From NCBI GenBank assembly GCA_028714735.1, contig JAQTLU010000006.1, positions 76,232 to 140,231 of the forward strand: 64,000 nt of DNA, given 5' to 3'. The notes under the pieces are model-generated. The model saw nothing but the letters and a program-made list of their open reading frames with translations. It did no database searches and was not told where the DNA came from. Shown in pieces: positions 25,729-34,008 of the stretch (its first letter is position 1; the number at the start of each line of letters is the position of its first letter). This DNA is from Gallionellaceae bacterium (lineage in GTDB: Bacteria > Pseudomonadota > Gammaproteobacteria > Burkholderiales > Thiobacillaceae). The position numbers and the translations under genes were made by a program.

Positions 25729-25746
25729 CACGCGGACATTCGCGTG
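25729..25746 (-). promoter_or_regulatory. hairpin in the PepSY leader
   Basis: CACGCG and CGCGTG form a 6-bp stem with a 6-base loop, 20 bases upstream of the PepSY ATG. It lies between the direct-repeat site and the ribosome binding site and would be in the 5' UTR. Confidence 0.35.
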
Positions 25747-25768
25747 AGGGTGAAGATAGCGAACAAAA

Positions 25769-25785
25769 ATTAGGCAAGGGTTAGC
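25769..25785 (-). promoter_or_regulatory. 11-bp-period direct repeat, candidate response-regulator site
   Basis: On the reverse strand GCTAAC-N5-CCTAAT gives two similar hexamers with an 11-bp period, the geometry of PmrA/QseB boxes (YTTAAN-N5-YTTAAN). It lies 60-76 bases upstream of the PepSY start codon. The operon encodes a regulator of this family, so autoregulation is inferred. Confidence 0.5.
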
Positions 25786-25859
25786 CGTCGGCAGAAGTAG
25801 CCGAGAGGCTGACTGCTGGCTTAGATCGGGGCAATGGAAAGCAGGGATTCAATCCCTCA

Positions 25860-26108
25860 CAGGACACGGTCAAGCTGCTGACCATGCACGCCTGCAAAGG
25901 CTTGGAGTTTGACAGTGTCGCCATCCCGGACCTGGGCGCGATGCCGTTCGGCAAAGTCGACGTTCAGGAAGAAGCCCGAGTACTGTATGTCGCACTGACT
26001 CGTGCAACTCACCGTCTGTTGATCACGCATCACACCGAAAGCAAATTTACCCGGCAGCTATGCGCGCAAGGGGCCAGGCAAGTTCGGCCAGACGGAGCAC
26101 CGGGGTAG
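25860..26108 (+). pseudogene. C-terminal fragment of a UvrD/Rep-type helicase
   Basis: The open frame reads QDTVKLLTMHACKGLEFDSVAIP, then EEARVLYVALTRATHRLLITHH, and ends at a TAG. These are helicase motifs V and VI of the UvrD_C domain (TxHxxKGLEF; EExRxLYVAxTRA with its Arg finger). No helicase N-terminus precedes it: a stop lies about 75 bases upstream and the PepSY gene is beyond. It is therefore a remnant of a full-length gene of 600 or more residues. It lies beside the 3' end of tRNA-Lys, a position where mobile elements integrate. Confidence 0.8.
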
Positions 26109-26159
26109 CTGATTAAGTCACCCGCATCTGACCCGTCAATGCACAGATCCCTGAAATGC

Positions 26160-26184
26160 AAAAGGCCACCCCGAAGAGTGGCCT
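26160..26184 (-). terminator. rho-independent terminator of tRNA-Lys
   Basis: On the reverse strand AGGCCAC and GTGGCCT form a 7-bp stem over an 8-base loop, followed by TTTT. It begins 17 bases past the tRNA 3' end. Confidence 0.8.
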
Positions 26185-26200
26185 ATTTGCATGTACTGAC

Positions 26201-26276
26201 TGGTGGGTTGTGACAGATTCGAACTGTCGACCGACGGATTAAGAGTCCGCTGCTCTACCAGCTGAGCTAACAACCC
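26201..26276 (-). tRNA. tRNA-Lys (anticodon CUU)
   Basis: On the reverse strand the acceptor stem GGGTTGT pairs with ACAACCC, the D arm is AGCTCAGCTGGTAGAGC, the anticodon loop CTCTTAA gives CUU (reads AAG), and the T arm holds GTTCGAAT. The 3' ACCA (discriminator plus CCA) is encoded. It is divergent from lysS, the gene for the enzyme that charges it. Confidence 0.96.
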
Positions 26277-26388
26277 TGAAGAGGCGCGCATTTTACGCAC
26301 GGATTCCGGGAAAATCCAGTTTTTCATGCTGGCCCATAGTCCGCGCGGTTAGAATTCGCTTTTTGCCAGATCGCCTGCCTTTACTACC

Positions 26389-27897
<1,509 letters not shown>

Positions 27898-27901
27898 TAC
27901 G

Positions 27902-27921
27902 ACCCGGCGCACTTGCCGGGT
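27902..27921 (+). terminator. hairpin after lysS
   Basis: ACCCGGC and GCCGGGT form a 7-bp stem over a 6-base loop, 5 bases past the lysS stop. No T-tract follows, so termination is likely but not certain. Confidence 0.5.
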
Positions 27922-28142
27922 GTCCATTGCCGACACAAATCAAGAACGACACCGGAGAGGTAGATTTACCTGCAACAGGCCTCTAGTATTCGACCTGGTA
28001 CGCCAACCCGCCCGACAGGATCTTGAAGCGGGATTGGCGATGGTCAGGCCCGGATAAGCATACCTACATAGGGCCAACTCGACAGCGCAGGGAGATACTG
28101 TTCAAGGGTCTGTCGGTAGCCCTTTGGAATGGCAAGCAAACC

Positions 28143-29327
28143 ATGAACATCGGGCACATCCTCTGGCTGGCCTTGATTGTGTCGCCAGGTTCGGCGGCGG
28201 CGGCCGACCCATTCGCAACGGGAGCGGTAAACAGCGGCTTTACCCTGAATGGTTTCGGCACCCTGGGTTTCGCCCGCTCCGATAACGACCAGGCCCAATA
28301 CGTGCGCGATCTGTCACAGCCTTATGGCCTGACCACGAACGGGACCGCCAAGGTCGATTCCGTGCTCGGCCTGCAGGCCGCCTACCGTTTCGACAACAAA
28401 CTCGATGGCATGCTGCAGGCGATCAGCCGTTACCGCTACGATGGCAGCTACCGGCCGGAAATTTCCTGGGCCTTCCTCCACTACAGCCCCGACCCGGACC
28501 TGAACCTGCGGGTCGGCCGGCTGGGCACCGAGTTTTACATGAGCGCCGATTCGCGCCTGGTCGGCTATGCCAACCTGACCGTCCGGCCGCCGCCCGATTA
28601 TTTCGGGCCGCTGATCTTTTCCTATCTCGACGGCTTCGACGTCGACCTGGCCAGGCCGGTGGCCAACGGCCTGCTGCGCGGCAAGCTGTTTGCCGGCTAC
28701 TCGCCGGAGTCCTCGCCGTTCGTCGGCAACATCACCTGGGACCTTTCCGGCACGCTGCTGGCAGGCGGATACCTGGATTACCAGACCGGTCCCTGGCAGA
28801 TCCGCCTCGGCCACGTGCAGGCGCGTTTCAACAAGGAGTTGCCGCTCGACGCCCTGGTGCCGGGCATCATCGAGGCCGCACCGGAACTGTCGGTGAGCGA
28901 CAAATGGGCTCGTTTCGACTCCCTCGGCGTGGTCTATGACCCAGGCCCCTTCCAGTTTCAGGCGATGTTCAGCCAGACCCGGCATGACAGCGCGACCTAC
29001 GAGGACACCCGGGCCGGCTATGCCATCGCCTCCTATCGCATCGGCAAGGCCACCCCTTATCTCGGTTATTCCCGCACCCTCTCCAAAGCCAACCGGTTCG
29101 CCCCCACGTCGCCGCCTCTGGCTGCCCAGATCGCCAGCGCGACGCACAGCGACCAGTACACCTGGTTCCTGGGCGGACGCTGGGATATCCGGAAAGACCT
29201 GGACCTGAAGGCCCAGGTGGACTGGGTACGCGGCTCGCCCAGTTCGATATTCCCGTTCCGCGGCGATCCGGTGGTCTGGGATGGCCGCATGACCGTGTTC
29301 AGCCTGACCCTGGACTTCGTGTTCTAG
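28143..29327 (+). CDS. outer-membrane beta-barrel protein, module copy A
   Basis: 394 residues from the ATG at 28143: signal peptide (cut after SAAAA near residue 19), then a barrel of alternating strands (GFTLNGFGTLGFARSDND, VLGLQAAYRFDNKLDGMLQAISRYR, SWAFLHYSPDPDLNLRVGRLGTEFYM) that ends in Phe (FSLTLDFVF), as outer-membrane barrels do. Substrate is unknown; a porin-like role is inferred. It is closely related to the protein at 32338-33567. The PstS-like gene follows by 8 bases. A longer open frame back to 28023 lacks signal-peptide logic. Confidence 0.82.
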   Translation: MNIGHILWLALIVSPGSAAAADPFATGAVNSGFTLNGFGTLGFARSDNDQAQYVRDLSQPYGLTTNGTAKVDSVLGLQAAYRFDNKLDGMLQAISRYRYDGSYRPEISWAFLHYSPDPDLNLRVGRLGTEFYMSADSRLVGYANLTVRPPPDYFGPLIFSYLDGFDVDLARPVANGLLRGKLFAGYSPESSPFVGNITWDLSGTLLAGGYLDYQTGPWQIRLGHVQARFNKELPLDALVPGIIEAAPELSVSDKWARFDSLGVVYDPGPFQFQAMFSQTRHDSATYEDTRAGYAIASYRIGKATPYLGYSRTLSKANRFAPTSPPLAAQIASATHSDQYTWFLGGRWDIRKDLDLKAQVDWVRGSPSSIFPFRGDPVVWDGRMTVFSLTLDFVF

Positions 29328-29335
29328 GAGGCCGA

Positions 29336-29767
29336 ATGTCGATCACGACGACCCTCCTGCTCACCTTGTGCCTGATCCTGCTGCCCCGGGCCCGGGCCGA
29401 GGCCGACCTGGTGGTCGTGGTCAATGCCCGAAACGGCATCGAAAGACTGACCCTGGACTCGGTCATCAACATCTTCATGGGACGATACCGGCAACTGCCT
29501 TCCGGTATCCCGGCGCAGCCGGTCGACCAGCCGGATGGGCGCCCGGAAAAAGCGCGCTTCTATCGCCTGCTGGTCAACAAGGACCTGGCCGAGATCAATG
29601 CCTACTGGGCGCGGCTGATCTTCTCGGGCAGGACCAGCCCGCCCTACCAGGCGAAAAGCACGGCAGAAATCCTCGACCGGCTGGCCAGGCAGCCGGGTGC
29701 CATCGCCTACATCGAACGCAACCAGGCCGATCCCCGAGTCAGGATCGTGCTCGAACTCGAGCACTGA
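29336..29767 (+). CDS. small PstS-like periplasmic binding protein, module copy A
   Basis: 143 residues with a signal peptide (cut near ARA, residue 21) and a single half of the phosphate-binding-protein-like fold: LVVVVNARNGIERLTLDSVINIFMGRYRQLPSG, then FYRLLVNKDLAEINAYWARLIFSGRTSPP and ILDRLARQPGAIAYIE. The family is annotated as PstS-like but is far smaller than PstS (about 340 residues), and no Pst transporter genes are near. Its place between a barrel protein and an EAL protein suggests ligand capture for signalling; this is inference. Confidence 0.82.
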   Translation: MSITTTLLLTLCLILLPRARAEADLVVVVNARNGIERLTLDSVINIFMGRYRQLPSGIPAQPVDQPDGRPEKARFYRLLVNKDLAEINAYWARLIFSGRTSPPYQAKSTAEILDRLARQPGAIAYIERNQADPRVRIVLELEH

Positions 29768-29769
29768 AT

Positions 29770-32166
29770 ATGCGGACATTCGGTCGCCACAGCATCCTGG
29801 TCCGATCGGCGGTCATGCTGCTCGGCAGCTTTTTCCTGGCCGGCGCGGTCACCATCTCGATCAGCCTCGCCTTCACCAGCGCGCGCCAGCATCAGGCCGC
29901 GACCGATCGCCTGAACCGCCTGCTCGATACGGTCGAGAGCACGGTCAGGATCGCCTGCTTCGTCCAGGACGAGAAACTCGCCGACGAGGTCGCCCAGGGA
30001 CTGCTCAAGAACAAGGAAGTGCAGTCGGTCACCATCAGTTCGGAAGACGGCCGGGCGCGCAGGCTGCTTTCCGACAGTCGGCACGGCCTCATCACCAGCG
30101 GCCTGCGCCTGGCCAGGGAAGTGAGATCGCCCTTCAACGCCGAAAAGGTCATCGGCCGCATCCAGGTCGACGCCAACACCACGGCGATCGCGGACGACAT
30201 CCACGATGAAGTCCGTTTCATCACCCTGGAGATCATCGGACAACTCGTCCTGATCGCGCTGACCGTGGTGGCGGTCATGCTGGTATTCATCGTGCGCCCG
30301 ATCAAGGCCATGTCGGACGGCCTGCACCGCATGGATGCGACCAAGGGCGAACGCCTGGCGGTGCCGCGCAACCATGCCAATTCCGAAATCGGCCGCCTGG
30401 TGCACGACATCAATGGCCTGGCCGGAAACCTGGTCGACACCCTGGACCAGGAAAGGACCTTGCGCCTGGACAAGGAGGTGGAGGAAAAGAAATACCACTC
30501 CATCTTCGAGAATGCCGAGACCGGCATCTTCATCGTCGACCAGGCCGAGAACCTGCCGTCATGGAACCCGGCCTTCGCCCTGTTGCTGGGCATCCCCACC
30601 AACGAGGTCTATCAAGGCACCCTGAACATACGCCAACTGCCCTGGGAGAACGCGTCCCGCATCGTCGAGATGGCGCTCAATTGCCGCCTGGACAACATCG
30701 GCCTGTCGGACGACCTGGCCATCCGGCTGAGAAACGGCAGCCGACGCTGGCTCAGCGTCGTGCTCACCCCGGTCGGCGAGGACCTGCTGCAAGGCGTCGT
30801 GCATGACGTCACCGAGCACAAGGAGGCCGAGGCCTCGGCCAGGCGCCTGTCCGTGACCGACGCCCTGACCGGCATGGCCAACCGGCTCGGACTCGAGGAA
30901 GAACTGCAGGCCATGCTGCGCGACCCGCTGATCGCCCAGACCGGCGGCTTCGCCCTGGTGCTGGCGGACCTGGACAATTTCAGGCGCATCAACGAGGGTT
31001 TCGGCCTGCCCACCGGCGATGCCATCCTCAGAGGCGCCGCCACACGCCTGGGCCGATGCGTCAAGGGTAGCGACACCCTCGCCCGCCTGACCGACGACCG
31101 CTTCGCCCTGATCCTGCAGAGCGTGACCGGCAGCGAGGAAGCCGGCCGCATTGCCGAGCGCATCCTGGCCTCGATCCGCAAGCCGTTCCCCGTCGATGAC
31201 GCCCAGATTCAGATCCACGCCAGCCTGGGCATCACCCTCTACCCGAAGGATGGCGCCGACATCCCCGGTCTGTTGCGCAATGCCGAACTGGCCCTGGACC
31301 GGGCCAAGACGATGGGCGGCAACGGCTTCGTCTTCTTCGACCCGGCCCTGACCGAAGCGGCCGAGCAGCGGCGGCATCAGGAGAACGACCTCCGGCAGGC
31401 GATCCAGAATCGGGAATTCCGGCTTTACTTCCAGCCCATCGTCGACCTCGCCGACAACCGTCTGGCCGGGGCCGAGGCGCTGATCCGCTGGCTGCAGCCC
31501 GAACAGGGGCTGATCCCGCCGGATGCCTTCATTCCCCTGGCCGAGAAGATCGGCCTGATCGACGAGATCGGCCTGTGGGTGCTGGATGCCGCCTGCGCAC
31601 AACTGGCCGGTTGGCAGGCGCAAGGCCTGGACCGTTACCTGTCGGTCAACATCTCCGCGCACCAGATTCCCGACGGCCTGCCGCCGGCCGCCCTGGCCGA
31701 CGCCGTGCGCCGCCATGGCGTCGACCCGGCCCGGATGGCGCTGGAGATCACCGAGGGCGTCCTGCTGGCCGACGTCAACAAGGCGCTCACCTGGATCGAG
31801 GCCGCCCACGGACTCGGTTTCCGCATCTATCTGGACGACTTCGGCACCGGCTATTCGTCGCTGTCCTATCTGAAGCGTTTCCCGGTCGACACCATCAAGG
31901 TCGACAAGAGCTTTGTCGGCGACATGGGCGAGGACGGCGGCGACCGCACCCTGGTCGAGGCCGTGGTCGCCATGGCCCGCAGCCTGGGCATGAGCGTGGT
32001 CGCCGAGGGCGTCGAGACGGCGGGGCAGCTGGATCTGCTGCGCGCCATGAACTGCCGCTATGGCCAGGGCTATTACTTCTCCCGTCCGGTCCCGGCCGAA
32101 CAGTTCGAAGCGGCCGCCGTCCGGATCGATAAAATGCTCGCTGGTCGGGTCGAGGCCCCAGCCTGA
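29770..32166 (+). CDS. HAMP-PAS-GGDEF(degenerate)-EAL membrane signalling protein, copy A
   Basis: 798 residues: membrane helix 1 (about 12-37), periplasmic sensor (38-150, CHASE8-like pattern VESTVRIACFVQDEKLADEVAQGLL), membrane helix 2 (about 155-176), HAMP (177-228), PAS (about 238-350), GGDEF (about 360-525) and EAL (543-790). The cyclase signature is TDDRF (441-445) in place of GGDEF, so synthesis of c-di-GMP is unlikely. The EAL half keeps EALIRW, DDFGTGYSSL, KVDKSFV and AEGVET, fitting a phosphodiesterase. It starts 2 bases after the PstS-like gene. Confidence 0.93.
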   Translation: MRTFGRHSILVRSAVMLLGSFFLAGAVTISISLAFTSARQHQAATDRLNRLLDTVESTVRIACFVQDEKLADEVAQGLLKNKEVQSVTISSEDGRARRLLSDSRHGLITSGLRLAREVRSPFNAEKVIGRIQVDANTTAIADDIHDEVRFITLEIIGQLVLIALTVVAVMLVFIVRPIKAMSDGLHRMDATKGERLAVPRNHANSEIGRLVHDINGLAGNLVDTLDQERTLRLDKEVEEKKYHSIFENAETGIFIVDQAENLPSWNPAFALLLGIPTNEVYQGTLNIRQLPWENASRIVEMALNCRLDNIGLSDDLAIRLRNGSRRWLSVVLTPVGEDLLQGVVHDVTEHKEAEASARRLSVTDALTGMANRLGLEEELQAMLRDPLIAQTGGFALVLADLDNFRRINEGFGLPTGDAILRGAATRLGRCVKGSDTLARLTDDRFALILQSVTGSEEAGRIAERILASIRKPFPVDDAQIQIHASLGITLYPKDGADIPGLLRNAELALDRAKTMGGNGFVFFDPALTEAAEQRRHQENDLRQAIQNREFRLYFQPIVDLADNRLAGAEALIRWLQPEQGLIPPDAFIPLAEKIGLIDEIGLWVLDAACAQLAGWQAQGLDRYLSVNISAHQIPDGLPPAALADAVRRHGVDPARMALEITEGVLLADVNKALTWIEAAHGLGFRIYLDDFGTGYSSLSYLKRFPVDTIKVDKSFVGDMGEDGGDRTLVEAVVAMARSLGMSVVAEGVETAGQLDLLRAMNCRYGQGYYFSRPVPAEQFEAAAVRIDKMLAGRVEAPA
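30277..30359 (+). repeat. 83-base exact repeat, copy A (within EAL gene A)
   Basis: This segment encodes the end of membrane helix 2 and the start of the HAMP domain. It is identical base for base to 34518-34600 in the paralogous gene, while flanking codons differ. Identity at all third positions suggests gene conversion or recent exchange. Confidence 0.9.
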
Positions 32167-32231
32167 CCGGACTAGCTGTTATGTTGCGCGATATCCAAGA
32201 CAGCTTTTCCTGGACAAGTCGTTATACTAAA

Positions 32232-32255
32232 TTTCATTAAGTGCGATTAATGAAA
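32232..32255. promoter_or_regulatory. perfect 9-bp inverted repeat in the AT-rich gap between modules
   Basis: TTTCATTAA-N6-TTAATGAAA lies 83 bases before the second barrel gene in a 171-base AT-rich spacer; a TATACT box precedes it at 32223-32228. The placement fits an operator for the second module. Confidence 0.55.
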
Positions 32256-32337
32256 CATTAAGATGTGTTTATTCATTTAATTGACGCCACCCCACCTTGG
32301 GGATGGCCGGGCTAGCTAGGGACCGCGCAGGCCTTTC

Positions 32338-33567
32338 ATGAATGGCAAAAACAAAATGAAACAAGGACACCACCTGTTAACGGCCCTGGCCCTGGCCTTG
32401 TCCATGGCGGCCGTCAACCCTGCCGGTGCAGCCGACCAGAGCCAGGAGGATGTGGCGGGCCATCGCCTCAGCCTGCACGGATTCGGCACCCTCGGCCTTG
32501 CCCGCTCGGACGACGACGACGCCCAATTCGTCCGCGACCTGTCGCAGCCGTCTGGCTTGACCTCCAGATGGTCGACCAAGGTCGATTCCATGATCGGTTT
32601 GCAGGCTGGCTATCGTTTCAACGACAAGCTGGAAGGCGTCCTGCAGGTGGTCAGCCGCTATCACAGCGAAGGCAATTTCTCGCCGGAAGTCTCCTGGGCC
32701 TTTCTGCGCTACGACCCCGACCCGACCGCCAGTGTCCGGATCGGCCGCCTGGGCACCGAGTTCTACATGCTGGCCGATTCGCGCCTGGTCGGCTATGCCA
32801 ACCTGACCGTGCGTCCGCCGCCCGATTATTTCGGCCCGCTGGTCCTGTCCTATATCGACGGCATCGATGGCGCCAAGTCGGTCCCGGTCGGCAACGGCCT
32901 GCTGCGCGGCAAATTGTTCACCGGCGTTTCGCCGGAAAAGATGTCCCTGTCGGATGGCCTGTACTGGAACATGTCCGGCTCCCTGGTGGTCGGCGGCCAC
33001 CTGGATTACCTGACCGGACCCTGGCAGATCCGCATCGGCCAGACCCGGGTCCGCTTCGACAAGGACCTGCCGATCAACGAATACACCGGTCTCGACATCA
33101 CCGGCCAAGTGCCCGAGATGTCGGTGGTCGGCAAATGGACCCGCTACGATTCCCTCGGCGTGGTCTACGACAACAGCCCGTTCCAGCTGCAGTTGATGCT
33201 CAGCCGGATCGATCAGGGCAGTGCGGCCTTCGAGGATTCCCGGGCCGGTTACGCCATCGCCTCCTACCGCACCGGCAACGTGACGCCTTTCCTCGGCTAT
33301 TCCAGGACCAAGTCCGACGCCAACCACTTCAACAGCACGCCTCCGCTGGAGCAGGCCACCGCTGCCTTCCTCTCCGCCTCGACCCACAGCGACCAGCACA
33401 CCTGGTTCCTGGGCGCGCGCTGGGACCTCCGGAAAGACCTGGACCTGAAGGCCCAGGTGGACTGGGTGCGCGGTTCGCCCGGCTCGGTGTTCCCGTTCCG
33501 CGCCGAGACGCCCTCCTGGGACGGCCACATGACCGTGTTCAGCCTGGCGCTGGACTACGTGTTCTAG
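32338..33567 (+). CDS. outer-membrane beta-barrel protein, module copy B
   Basis: 409 residues with a signal peptide (hydrophobic 12-30, cut near AGAAD) and a barrel that ends in Phe (SLALDYVF). It shares long blocks with copy A: LHGFGTLGLARSDDDDAQFV, VRIGRLGTEFYMLADSRLVG, NLTVRPPPDYFGPL, YAIASYRTGN and DLDLKAQVDWVRGSPGS. Differences cluster in presumed loops. Starts at 32338 or the nearby in-frame ATG at 32356. Followed by its own PstS-like gene 9 bases on. Confidence 0.82.
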   Translation: MNGKNKMKQGHHLLTALALALSMAAVNPAGAADQSQEDVAGHRLSLHGFGTLGLARSDDDDAQFVRDLSQPSGLTSRWSTKVDSMIGLQAGYRFNDKLEGVLQVVSRYHSEGNFSPEVSWAFLRYDPDPTASVRIGRLGTEFYMLADSRLVGYANLTVRPPPDYFGPLVLSYIDGIDGAKSVPVGNGLLRGKLFTGVSPEKMSLSDGLYWNMSGSLVVGGHLDYLTGPWQIRIGQTRVRFDKDLPINEYTGLDITGQVPEMSVVGKWTRYDSLGVVYDNSPFQLQLMLSRIDQGSAAFEDSRAGYAIASYRTGNVTPFLGYSRTKSDANHFNSTPPLEQATAAFLSASTHSDQHTWFLGARWDLRKDLDLKAQVDWVRGSPGSVFPFRAETPSWDGHMTVFSLALDYVF

Positions 33568-33576
33568 GAGGCGAAC

Positions 33577-34008
33577 TTGCTCCCAAGGCCCCTCCTTCTA
33601 CTGCTTGCCGCCCTGCTCCTGTCGCCCTTGGCGCAGGCCGATCCCGGTCTGGTGCTGGTGGTCAATGCCCGGAGCGGGGTGGACAGGCTGACCCTGGACG
33701 ACGCCGTCAACATCTTCATGGGCCGCTATCGCCAACTGCCCTCGGGCCTGGCCGCCCTGCCGATCGACCAGCCGGAGAACCAGCCGGAAAAGGCGCGCTT
33801 CTATCGCCTGCTGGTCCACAAGGACCTGGCCGAGATCAATGCCTACTGGGCGCGGCTGATCTTCTCCGGCAAGACCAGTCCGCCCCACCAGGCGAAAAGC
33901 AGCGCTGAAATCCTCGACCTGCTGGCCAGGCAGCCGGGCGCCATCGCTTACCTCGAACGCAGCCAGGTCGATTCCCGCTTCAGGATCGTCCTCGAACTCG
34001 AACGCTGA
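33577..34008 (+). CDS. small PstS-like periplasmic binding protein, module copy B
   Basis: 143 residues, same length as copy A. Signal peptide to about residue 22 (LSPLAQA), then LVLVVNARSGVDRLTLDDAVNIFMGRYRQ and FYRLLVHKDLAEINAYWARLIFSGKTSPP. The start is a TTG at 33577 with GGAGG five bases before it; no ATG is available in the right place. The stop overlaps the ATG of the EAL gene (TGATG). As in copy A, no transporter partner is nearby. Confidence 0.82.
   Translation: MLPRPLLLLLAALLLSPLAQADPGLVLVVNARSGVDRLTLDDAVNIFMGRYRQLPSGLAALPIDQPENQPEKARFYRLLVHKDLAEINAYWARLIFSGKTSPPHQAKSSAEILDLLARQPGAIAYLERSQVDSRFRIVLELER

Noticed and set aside
27984-28040. Reverse-strand frame ending FKILSGGLAYQVEY, like the end of an outer-membrane protein
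   Set aside because: Only about 20 codons are open and no larger gene can be rebuilt; left as possible relic.
32281-32337. c-di-GMP riboswitch before the second module
   Set aside because: The GC-rich segment lacks the conserved GEMM core; only simple inverted repeats are seen.
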